A DNA stretch of 12,420 nt from a bacterium. GTDB taxonomy: Bacteria; Hydrogenedentota; Hydrogenedentia; Hydrogenedentiales; SLHB01. The DNA is taken from NCBI GenBank assembly GCA_024231375.1, contig JAAEQP010000399.1, positions 1 through 12,420 of the forward strand. Reading direction: 5' to 3'. The notes beneath the pieces were generated by a model. It saw nothing but the letters and a program-made list of their open reading frames with translations, was not told the DNA's origin and ran no database searches. Shown here in pieces: positions 6,759 to 12,420 of the stretch (position 1 is its first letter; each line of letters starts with the position of its first letter). The position numbers and the translations under genes are program-made.

Positions 6759-7102
6759 TCCACGTCCTCCCGCAGTTCCGTCAACCGGACCTTCAGCGCC
6801 GCCAGGGCCGTATCGCTCTCTTCCAACCCCGCGTCCCGTAGGGCCGTCACCGCCAGCTCCACGGCGGCGGCCTTGGCGGCAGCATCGGCCGCCGGGAAGA
6901 GGCATTTCGCCAGTGCGTCGGCCTGCTCTTGCGTCAGAACGCTCTCCAGTGCCTTCACGACCTTGCGGGGTGAACTGTCCATGAGCCCCGCCAATCGTTC
7001 TGGCTGGGCGAACCGCGTCCCTTCGTCATCCGTGGCCGCGTACGCCGCGGCCCCCGCCAGCAGTCCTGCCAGTACCGCCCAAATCACCATCTGTTCTTTC
7101 AT
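6755..7102 (-). CDS. Small exported protein of unknown function
   Basis: A 115-residue protein with an N-terminal signal sequence (MKEQMVIWAVLAGLLAGAAA, probable cleavage after AYA near residue 22). The mature part is short and helical, with alanine-rich stretches (AADAAAKAAAVELAVTALRDAG) and a charged end (VRLTELREDVE). It has a single cysteine in the mature region. I do not recognise the family. The start lies 3 nt after the previous stop, with AGGT about 9 nt upstream inside the end of that gene, and the stop overlaps the next start as ATGA, so three small genes are translated in series. A Sec-type signal is unusual for a virion component and suggests an envelope or periplasmic role, possibly in lysis or superinfection control; this is inference. 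Confidence 0.6.
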   Translation of the reverse strand: MKEQMVIWAVLAGLLAGAAAYAATDDEGTRFAQPERLAGLMDSSPRKVVKALESVLTQEQADALAKCLFPAADAAAKAAAVELAVTALRDAGLEESDTALAALKVRLTELREDVE

Positions 7103-7105
7103 CGT

Positions 7106-8302
7106 CTAGTACCTCACGTTCAGGGCCAAGAGTTGCGCGTCCCCATTGAGTGTGTCGTTCGTGGCATCGTCGGCATCGCGATAGACGCGCACGACGATGT
7201 AGTCTCCTGCTTGCGGAGTGCCGGCTGGTGTGAATTCAGTCCCGGCCTGCACCGAATGCACGTAGTTCGTCCCTTGCAGCGTGTCGACCGCGCTGACGGC
7301 CGTCCCCCAAGCTCCCGTGCTTGCCAGGTTGCCGCCGTTTCCAAGAACCCGCGCCTCCACGTTCCAATCCACGGAATCGTCCGCTGCCCCCGCTTGGGAC
7401 GTCCACGTTACCGAGAAGGCAAGGTCCTCACTGCGGTAGTCGCTGGGCAACACGGCCGTCCAGAACGCGTACTCGTCCGTGTCCGCGTCGAACGCGAGAT
7501 AGTGAATGTTGACGCCGCTCGCCGCGACGGCCCGGCTCGCCGGCGCCGCACAACCCGACGTCGCACAGGGACGGCCTTCGAGCGCCGACAGCGTCAGGGT
7601 CCGCGCCGCAACGGGCCAGCCAGCGTCGTCACTGGCGGGCAGCGCGTCCGTGATGCGCAGGTGCCCTTGCTGCGTAGCAAACACGTACCGGCCCGTGCCA
7701 TTCAACGCGTGCATGCGCAAGCAGCCTGCCGACGAGGATGCGCCGTCCCATAGGGTGAGCACACCCCGCACGGCGCCGTCCATACCAACTTCCAGGTCGC
7801 CGCCCTTCGCCTGAAGGTCGCCGAGATGCCACGCGTTGCCCGCCTTCCCGTCGAAGTAGTGGGTCATCGTGGCGTAATCGGCATAGATGCGCACGTCATG
7901 GTAGCTCGATGCCTGATCGGTCCTGAGCAGCTCAATGATCTGGCTTCCCAAGCTGTCCGGCACCTCTGGCGCTATGCGAATGAACGCGTTCGCGCTGTTG
8001 GCGCCTCGATGCGTGATGCCCAGGGAACTGCCCCCTGTGCCCTCGTGAATGGACAGGAGGGTGCGGTCGGAAACGGTGCCTCCGAGAGAGAGCTGCCCCC
8101 CATCGCAGGTCAACTCACCGCCTACCTGCGCGTCCCCATCGGTCCGAATGTCGCCGTTGGACTCCAGGTCCGCTCCCCCATCGTCCGAGTCCCCCGCACC
8201 GCCTCCTACCCGTAGCGCCTCGATGTAGCGCGGCGGAGCCCCCCAGGCCCCCATCGCCGTTGCCGCGGTCAGCGCCAAGCAAATCCACGTCGTCTTACGC
8301 AT
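7106..8302 (-). CDS. Exported fibre-like beta-strand protein
   Basis: A 398-residue protein with a Sec-type signal (MRKTTWICLALTAATAMGAW, cleavage near residue 21-22) and GGGGAGG 5 nt before ATG 8300-8302. The mature N-terminus has short Gly/Asp-rich repeats with 'nGDIrTDGDaqVGGeLT' periodicity, then GAVRGVLTLWDGASSSAGCL and NGTGRYVFATQQGHLRITDALP. That combination is common in tail-fibre shafts and adhesin-like beta-helices. The C-terminal ~140 residues (from about IHYLAFDADTDEYAFWTAVL) form a likely beta-sandwich ending GDAQLLALNVRY, similar in layout to carbohydrate- or receptor-binding heads. A virion fibre normally has no signal peptide and lies with tail genes, whereas this one sits just after the prohead protease. 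It could be a fibre, an exported adhesin, or a cargo gene. Confidence 0.62.
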   Translation of the reverse strand: MRKTTWICLALTAATAMGAWGAPPRYIEALRVGGGAGDSDDGGADLESNGDIRTDGDAQVGGELTCDGGQLSLGGTVSDRTLLSIHEGTGGSSLGITHRGANSANAFIRIAPEVPDSLGSQIIELLRTDQASSYHDVRIYADYATMTHYFDGKAGNAWHLGDLQAKGGDLEVGMDGAVRGVLTLWDGASSSAGCLRMHALNGTGRYVFATQQGHLRITDALPASDDAGWPVAARTLTLSALEGRPCATSGCAAPASRAVAASGVNIHYLAFDADTDEYAFWTAVLPSDYRSEDLAFSVTWTSQAGAADDSVDWNVEARVLGNGGNLASTGAWGTAVSAVDTLQGTNYVHSVQAGTEFTPAGTPQAGDYIVVRVYRDADDATNDTLNGDAQLLALNVRY

Positions 8303-8329
8303 ACTTTCCTCCCCGGTTGAACGACCGGT

Positions 8330-9028
8330 CTATTCGTCGCTCCACGCCTTCATCGACCACACATCGACCGGCCTGTGGAATTCCTTGCGCGCCACGTCGA
8401 GCGCCCGGTCAAGCGACAGCCCGCGTTCGCTGGACGTGAACTGCGTCCCTTGCGAGCCGGACGACACCACCGATCCTTCGATCACCTCGAGCACACCCCG
8501 CATGATGTAGTGGCACTGGTCGTCGCCGTAGGACCGCCCCGGCACGTGGTCGCAGGTCCGCAGGTCTTTGCCGCACACCGAACACTCCGGCGTCCGAAAC
8601 GAGAACCCAATCGACGTATCCCGATACACACCACCTTCAATGTTCAGGATGAAGCTCTCATTGTCCTGGGTCCGCAGCACGTACACATCGGGCCGCACCG
8701 ACACCCGCTCATCGTCCCGGTGAAGGCGGGACCGGAAGAAGGTGCCGCGCGGCAACGATCCCCGGAGGTCGTGCCGCTCCAACAATGGACGACCCGGCAC
8801 CAACGCGCTAATGACTTCCAACTCATCCTCGGGGAATCGGCTGAAATGACGGTCCACCTGGTTGTGGCACAGGTCCAACGAAAACGTGACCACTTCTTCC
8901 CGGCTCAGGGGACGCAAGGCGAACCGGTTGACCTCGTCAAGCGCTTCGTCCACGGCCGCGTCGCTTCCCTCGTCCCGGACCTCCACCAGCCGACCTTCGT
9001 GGTGGAATACAAACGGCTCCATTTCCAT
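8330..9028 (-). CDS. Prohead serine protease (HK97 gp4 / S78-U35-like)
   Basis: A 232-residue protein from ATG 9026-9028, which has AGGAG 7 nt upstream. An in-frame GTG at 9076 overlaps the portal stop as GTGA and cannot be excluded. The fold signature of prohead proteases is visible: GRPLLERHD with His86 as the likely catalytic histidine, then YRDTSIGFSF with Ser139 as the likely nucleophile, followed by a region reading VLEVIEGSVVSSG, where the family has its 'E-S-V-P/G' strand. Between Ser139 and that strand sits a Cys/His cluster (Cys149, Cys152, Cys159, His161), a probable zinc-binding insert seen in some phage members. The enzyme matures the procapsid by trimming capsid and scaffold proteins. 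Its place directly after the portal gene and ahead of the head genes is standard. Confidence 0.78.
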   Translation of the reverse strand: MEMEPFVFHHEGRLVEVRDEGSDAAVDEALDEVNRFALRPLSREEVVTFSLDLCHNQVDRHFSRFPEDELEVISALVPGRPLLERHDLRGSLPRGTFFRSRLHRDDERVSVRPDVYVLRTQDNESFILNIEGGVYRDTSIGFSFRTPECSVCGKDLRTCDHVPGRSYGDDQCHYIMRGVLEVIEGSVVSSGSQGTQFTSSERGLSLDRALDVARKEFHRPVDVWSMKAWSDE

Positions 9029-9072
9029 CGGCAATCTCCTCTCCCGTTCACGTTGTTCCAATGCGTCCTCAA

Positions 9073-10383
9073 TCACGACTGGCCCTGCTCCGAGACGGGA
9101 GCACCCAATTGCTCCGCGGCCTCGGCGTGACTCAGGAACCCTTCATCGCGCAGGCGCACAGCGTTCTCGATTTCTTTGCCTCGGGCCGAGGCCTCCTTCA
9201 GCACGTCCACGGTTCGGTTCGTGCGCATGTTCACGCGCGCCTCGGCCGACCCCCACATGAGCGCCAACTCGAAGTTGTACAACCGTTCGAGAATCCGTTT
9301 GACGCTCCGGTTCACCGCTTCCACCTGCCGGTTCACGATCTCGAATTGTGCCGTGCCGTAGGTTTCGGTGGTGCCGTAGTTGCGGCCCAGCAGAATGGGC
9401 ATGAGGTGCATGCCCGTGATTACCTGTTCCTCGATGGCTTTGTGGTTTTCGTAGAACACGCTGGCGTGCTGGTCGCCGCGCACCAGTTCAACGTGAACGT
9501 TGTCGTAGGTCACGAGATTCTGGTCCGCTTCCAGTTGGCCCAATTGGCCCTGCAAATCCTCGAACGTAGCGCTTGCGCGCGCCTCGTACGCCTCCAGCGA
9601 CTCGCCCCGCCGCCGGTCTTCCGGCGTGTACCGCACGTGGAGTTTCGACCACCCCGCGTTGTGGGTCGCCTTGGCCATGTCTTCCAACAACCGCTGCTGG
9701 GTCTTCACGACGAAAGGAATGGATCGAAGCATGGACCGTCCGTAGGGATTCGTGCCGTCGCGGTCCAGACCGATGTAGACGAAGTTCTCGCGCGGCAGTC
9801 GGATCGCTTCGCCGTCGATGACCTGGTACGGCTGAAGCACCCCGCCCTCGCGCCGAAAGCGCACGGTCCACACGTCTACCGGAACCACGTCATGAATCGT
9901 TTCGCGGCTCGGCGACAGCACGATCTCCAGCGCAGCAGCGCCGAAGGTGAACAGGGAGGTGTAGAAGATGTCGAGGAGACCGTCCATGCCACGGTCGCCG
10001 GTGTTCACACGCCGGTCGAGATCGCGCAGCAACCTGCGCGCCCGGTCCCGCGCCGGGTCCGACGACACATTCAGCACCTCGATGTCGTAGCCCGTCTGAC
10101 ACAACCGCTTCCACGTCCACACCGCGTCCGAGATATCCGGGATGGCGTCGCGCAGAAACCGGTAGACCGGCAGCATGAAGAAGGGGGTCTCGTTCGGCAG
10201 CGACACGAAATCGGTGCCCGGCCGTATCCCCGCGCCATTGGGCCGTGCCACATCCTCCGGCAACGACAGCGTCCGCGCACCCCCGCTCGTCTCCGTCGTG
10301 CGGAACGTGCCAACGCGTTCCTGACGCGTCGGCGTCTTCGCCTTCTCCCGTCCTCCCCCAAACCAACGACGCCAGTCTGCCAT
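9073..10383 (-). CDS. Portal protein
   Basis: A 436-residue protein of normal portal size, starting MADWRRWFGGGREKAKTPTR with AGGAAACG just before ATG 10381-10383. After a disordered basic N-terminus, LPVYRFLRDAIPDISDAVWTWKRLC is the typical first wing helix. Further hallmarks are GLLDIFYTSLFTFGAAALEI, VIDGEAIRLPRENFVYIGLD, NPYGRSMLRSIPFVVKTQQR and the long stem/crown helices with LMPILLGRNYGTTETYGTAQFEIVNRQ. The C-terminus (RLRDEGFLSHAEAAEQLGAP) carries the conserved 'dEGflShaEAAeqLG' ending. Twelve copies would form the DNA channel at one capsid vertex, docking terminase and the connector. It is the first phage gene after the cellular lepB; no terminase gene precedes it. Confidence 0.85.
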   Translation of the reverse strand: MADWRRWFGGGREKAKTPTRQERVGTFRTTETSGGARTLSLPEDVARPNGAGIRPGTDFVSLPNETPFFMLPVYRFLRDAIPDISDAVWTWKRLCQTGYDIEVLNVSSDPARDRARRLLRDLDRRVNTGDRGMDGLLDIFYTSLFTFGAAALEIVLSPSRETIHDVVPVDVWTVRFRREGGVLQPYQVIDGEAIRLPRENFVYIGLDRDGTNPYGRSMLRSIPFVVKTQQRLLEDMAKATHNAGWSKLHVRYTPEDRRRGESLEAYEARASATFEDLQGQLGQLEADQNLVTYDNVHVELVRGDQHASVFYENHKAIEEQVITGMHLMPILLGRNYGTTETYGTAQFEIVNRQVEAVNRSVKRILERLYNFELALMWGSAEARVNMRTNRTVDVLKEASARGKEIENAVRLRDEGFLSHAEAAEQLGAPVSEQGQS

Positions 10384-10422
10384 CGTTTCCTGCCCTCCGT
10401 CGTCGCGCGCCTGGATGACGCT

Positions 10423-10456
10423 TCCAATTCTTTGTCACTCGCTTCATAGAATTGGA
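10423..10456. promoter_or_regulatory. Inverted repeat ahead of the portal gene (operator candidate)
   Basis: TCCAATTCT (10423-10431) and AGAATTGGA (10448-10456) are perfect 9-bp inverted arms with a 16-nt spacer, in the gap between lepB and the portal gene, about 40 nt before the portal start. The AT-rich core stands out in GC-rich DNA. The size and symmetry fit a dimeric repressor or activator site controlling the phage operon; the site may also mark a junction between cellular and phage DNA. Confidence 0.45.
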
Positions 10457-10457
10457 T

Positions 10458-10475
10458 CGGGCTGTTGCCCGTTTT
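10458..10475 (+). terminator. Short plus-strand terminator-like hairpin
   Basis: CGGGC (10458-10462), loop TGTT, GCCCG (10467-10471), then TTTT (10472-10475). The 5-bp GC stem and four T residues are a minimal intrinsic terminator, oriented for plus-strand transcription. No plus-strand gene ends here, so if it works it would stop antisense transcripts before lepB. Confidence 0.3.
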
Positions 10476-10615
10476 CGGGGGGTGGAGAGGGAAGGTCGCG
10501 GTTCACACGACCGATGAAGAACATGGATTCACAGGATGAGTCGAAGATGGAGACCTTCGGTCAGAAGAGTGGCTCGGTCGGGAGACCGGCCACAACGGAG
10601 TCCGGCCTACTCCCC

Positions 10616-11170
10616 CTACCGCCCCTCGGCGTTCGTCAGCGGGAACGAATCGACGCTGCCCATGCGGTTGATGGGGTTGTAGATGTAGCAGACTTTCCCG
10701 ATGACGGCCTTCAAGGACGCGGGCTTCTTCCAGGTGACGCTGTCTTCGCTGTTGTTGCGGTTATCGCCCAACACGAACACGTCGCCCGGCCCCACGGTCA
10801 TCGCGCCGAACGAGAACTGCATCGGCTCCTTCGTGTACGGCTCCGAAGCGTAGCTGTCGTTGATGTACAACGCGCCGCCCGTGATCTCGATGGTGTCGCC
10901 GTTGACGCCCACGATGCGCTTCACGAGAAACTCGCCCTCATTGAGCGGGTCCTTCAACACCACGATGTCGCCCCGGTAATAGGAACTCTCACGGAAGGTG
11001 ACGATGTAGTCGCGGGGATGAAGCGTGGGTTCCATTGACGATGAGGGAACCAGGAAGAAGTTCATGCCTCGGAAGAGGAAGAGGTACACGATGACAATCG
11101 ATGCCAGGATGATGCAGATGTAGAAGACGTAGCGTCCTTTGGAAATGCCTTCCGATTCTTTTGCCGCCAT
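10616..11170 (-). CDS. lepB: Signal peptidase I
   Basis: A 184-residue type I signal peptidase with one N-terminal membrane helix (about residues 14-34, YVFYICIILASIVIVYLFLF) and the catalytic domain outside the membrane. Box B is PSSSMEPTL with Ser45 as nucleophile; box D has VKRIVGVNGDTI with Lys84 as general base; box E is GDNRNNSEDS (135-144). These are the hallmarks of the LepB/SipS family, here of the short, Gram-positive-like single-TM form. It cleaves signal peptides from Sec- and Tat-exported proteins. GGGGGA stands 4-5 nt before ATG 11168-11170. It lies 42 nt after the TPR gene and is probably co-transcribed with it. It reads as a normal cellular gene, not a phage gene. Box E here has Glu before Asp-Ser, which still leaves the catalytic dyad intact. 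Confidence 0.93.
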   Translation of the reverse strand: MAAKESEGISKGRYVFYICIILASIVIVYLFLFRGMNFFLVPSSSMEPTLHPRDYIVTFRESSYYRGDIVVLKDPLNEGEFLVKRIVGVNGDTIEITGGALYINDSYASEPYTKEPMQFSFGAMTVGPGDVFVLGDNRNNSEDSVTWKKPASLKAVIGKVCYIYNPINRMGSVDSFPLTNAEGR

Positions 11171-11212
11171 ACTTCCCCCTTCACAGTCGCCCCCGCATCG
11201 AAGCGCAGAAGC

Positions 11213-12199
11213 TTACTCCGACTGCAGCTTCTTCACGCGCTCCAACAGATTGCGTGCGGCGGTGCTGTCCGGGTGAAGCCTGACGGCCTCGTCCAAACAC
11301 GCCTGCGCTCGCCCAAGGTCTTCCTTCGCTATCCACGCCCGGGCCTCGTTGAGCCAGGTGTAGAACACTTCATCCCCCGAACGCGCCTGCTTCCTGGCTG
11401 CCTGCCACGCCTCCGCGGCTCCCCGCCAGTCCGCCTCCAACCCGAAGTTCTCCGCCGCAAAGAAATTCACGGCGTAGTCCGACACCAGTTCGTAGTCTTC
11501 CGGTTTCACCTCGGCCGCGCGCTTCGAGCATTTCATCGCCCGCTTGTAGATCTTCTTGGGACTCCATCCGTAAGCCTTTTCGACTTCCGGAAAATGGACC
11601 AGGTACATTTGGGCCGCGTTGTAGAGGTAATCGGGATGGTCGGGGTCCATCTTCAGCGTTCGCTCAAGATAGTTCAGGCCTCTGGGATACGCCCCCACAT
11701 GGCAGAAGTGAAGCGCCAGATTGTTCAACGGCAACGCGAGCTTCTTGTCGAGCTTCTCCGCCTTCAACCACGCGTTGACGGCCCCCTCCTGGTCGCCCAG
11801 GTAGTCGTAGAGCAGTTCCCCGAAGTGCGTCGTTGCCCGTGCGTTCTCCGGATACTTGTCCAGCAACGCTTCGTAGGCGCCGCGCACCGCTTCCGCCCGG
11901 CCCCGTGCCTGAAGGGCCAGCGCATCCGCCTGCTCTTCCTGCCCGGCCTTCCGGTACTGGTCCGCTTGCCCCATTTCCAGACCAAACAACTGGAGCTGGC
12001 GGCGGTCATAGCTCCGGACGCGCTTGAAGGCTTCATCCTCGTCCAGGCGCGCCTCCGGATCGTCGTTCGCAATCGAGGCCGCCAACGCATCGCGTTCCCT
12101 TTGCGCATCCACGGGAATCGTCACGGTCGGAGACGGCGGCGCCTCTTCGGCGGCGGCCTGCGAACCCACCAGCAACACACATATCATCATCCATCGCAT
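11213..12199 (-). CDS. Exported tetratricopeptide-repeat protein
   Basis: A 328-residue protein from ATG 12197-12199 (MRWMMICVLLVGSQAAAEEA), a start that places a clear signal peptide first, with cleavage after about residue 17. A TTG at 12235 is in frame but would bury the signal. After a polar, acidic N-terminal linker, at least three TPR-like helix pairs are visible: residues 121-150 (RATTHFGELLYDYLGDQEGAVNAW), 155-188 (LALPLNNLALHFCHVGAYPRGLNYLERTLKMDPDH) and 275-312 (DEVFYTWLNEARAWIAKEDLGRAQACLDEAVRLHPD). Such proteins are periplasmic or envelope scaffolds; the partner is unknown. No enzymatic motif is seen. The lepB gene follows 42 nt downstream. No good Shine-Dalgarno is visible at this ATG, see the promoter entry. 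Confidence 0.82.
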   Translation of the reverse strand: MRWMMICVLLVGSQAAAEEAPPSPTVTIPVDAQRERDALAASIANDDPEARLDEDEAFKRVRSYDRRQLQLFGLEMGQADQYRKAGQEEQADALALQARGRAEAVRGAYEALLDKYPENARATTHFGELLYDYLGDQEGAVNAWLKAEKLDKKLALPLNNLALHFCHVGAYPRGLNYLERTLKMDPDHPDYLYNAAQMYLVHFPEVEKAYGWSPKKIYKRAMKCSKRAAEVKPEDYELVSDYAVNFFAAENFGLEADWRGAAEAWQAARKQARSGDEVFYTWLNEARAWIAKEDLGRAQACLDEAVRLHPDSTAARNLLERVKKLQSE

Positions 12200-12206
12200 G
12201 ACTATC

Positions 12207-12235
12207 AGTGTACCTTGCACCCCTTCACGATCCAA
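12207..12235 (-). promoter_or_regulatory. Weak promoter candidate ahead of the TPR gene
   Basis: Read on the minus strand, TTGGAT (12230-12235) and TACACT (12207-12212) are separated by 17 nt and lie directly before ATG 12197-12199. Matches to consensus are 3/6 and 4/6. If used, transcription would begin almost at the start codon, giving a near-leaderless mRNA, consistent with the absence of a clear Shine-Dalgarno there. This is speculative. Confidence 0.3.
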
Positions 12236-12420
12236 GGCAGTTCATTCCTCTCGATCACGCGCTTCAACAGCCAGGGCAATCACACCAAGACGGCGGGGAA
12301 ACGGGAGCACATGCGACCGACAATGTTGAGCCGTGGAAGTGCCAGGTCCGCGGTTTGCCTCTGAGGCGGGCTTGATCATCCCACGTGTGCCACCCACAAC
12401 ACTGATGTGGGTGTCTTGAG
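12236..12420. other. Upstream region without a recognisable gene
   Basis: About 185 nt upstream of the TPR gene. The minus strand has an open frame ending at a TGA (12242-12244), but its translation is low-complexity and unlike any family I know. The plus-strand frames here are the antisense of the TPR gene. Apart from the hairpin at 12391-12413 I see nothing else in it. Confidence 0.5.
12391..12413. repeat. REP-like hairpin at the right edge
   Basis: A perfect 8-bp inverted repeat, CACCCACA (12391-12398) and TGTGGGTG (12406-12413), around a 7-nt loop. There is no T-run after it on either strand, so it is a poor rho-independent terminator. Its GTGCCACCC-type arm recalls the short hairpin elements scattered between genes in Planctomycetota and related genomes. 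Only one copy is visible in this window. Confidence 0.4.

Larger units (their letters stand above)
10384..10615. other. lepB-portal intergenic region
   Basis: A 232-nt gap, the longest internal one, separating the cellular pair from the phage-like operon. It holds the 9-bp inverted repeat at 10423-10456 and, on the plus strand, a CGGGC-TGTT-GCCCG hairpin with a short TTTT (10458-10475). Two 5-bp hairpins (10575-10588 and 10597-10613) lie just after the lepB stop; neither has a T-run, so a lepB terminator is only possible. No convincing sigma-70 promoter for the portal operon was found by eye. Confidence 0.45.

Noticed and set aside
9029..9076. Longer prohead protease start at GTG 9076 with a GTGA overlap to the portal stop
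   Set aside because: Possible, but the ATG at 9028 has a much better Shine-Dalgarno at correct spacing; kept as an alternative only.
9061..10449. Long plus-strand open frame of 462 residues opposite the portal gene
   Set aside because: It is antisense to a well-supported portal gene, rich in His/Arg/Pro/Val, lacks recognisable motifs, and is expected from GC-rich codon use on the other strand.
10616..11170. lepB as a phage-encoded processing enzyme for the exported phage proteins
   Set aside because: It looks like a normal cellular signal peptidase paired with a TPR gene; adjacency alone does not show a functional link.
11273..12364. Plus-strand open frame of 363 residues opposite the TPR gene
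   Set aside because: The sense strand encodes TPR helices and a signal peptide; the antisense translation is Arg/Leu/Val-rich with no family signature.
1..12420. CRISPR arrays, tRNA or rRNA genes, insertion sequences
   Set aside because: No regularly spaced direct repeats, tRNA-like cloverleaf, rRNA segment or transposase was seen in either strand.

Overview
The window is GC-rich bacterial DNA in which every supportable gene lies on the minus strand, so it reads right to left. It has two parts. At the right, 10616-12199, are two ordinary cellular genes: a secreted TPR-repeat protein followed by type I signal peptidase (LepB). From about 10383 down to the left edge is a tightly packed cluster of tailed-phage structural and lysis genes. 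The host cannot be named from this sequence. The GC content, the short single-TM LepB and a REP-like hairpin at the right edge would suit a Planctomycetota- or Hydrogenedentota-type bacterium, but that is only an impression.

The phage-like cluster, in transcription order, is: portal; prohead (S78/U35-like) serine protease with a small Cys/His cluster; an exported fibre-like beta protein with a Sec signal; a small protein with a signal peptide; a 64-residue coiled-coil/TM protein; a protein carrying a LigD-type 3'-phosphoesterase (PE) domain; a head decoration-like protein; the HK97-fold major capsid protein; a head-tail connector-like protein; a Dit-like distal tail protein; a tail hub-like protein carrying a complete staphylococcal-nuclease (SNase) domain; a small virion-associated protein; an M15 peptidase endolysin; and a holin-like protein cut by the window edge. 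Short gaps, ATGA/TGATG junctions and strong Shine-Dalgarno sequences indicate one long operon. Several longer frames should be trimmed to the internal ATG that has the ribosome binding site.

What is unusual: (1) a tail hub-type protein with an inserted SNase domain that keeps all five key residues; (2) a PE-type 3'-end healing domain in the head module. These two chemistries are complementary, since SNase leaves 3'-phosphates and PE domains remove them. (3) Two signal-peptide proteins and a TM protein sit between portal and capsid. (4) Terminase, tail tube, tape measure, integrase and replication genes are absent from the visible part, and the portal gene follows directly after lepB. The element could be a prophage whose other genes lie beyond position 1, a decayed prophage, or a domesticated GTA-like particle cluster; this window cannot decide.

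Non-coding features are a 9-bp-arm inverted repeat just ahead of the portal gene (operator candidate), a hairpin between capsid and connector genes, a weak promoter candidate for the TPR gene, and a REP-like hairpin at the right edge.
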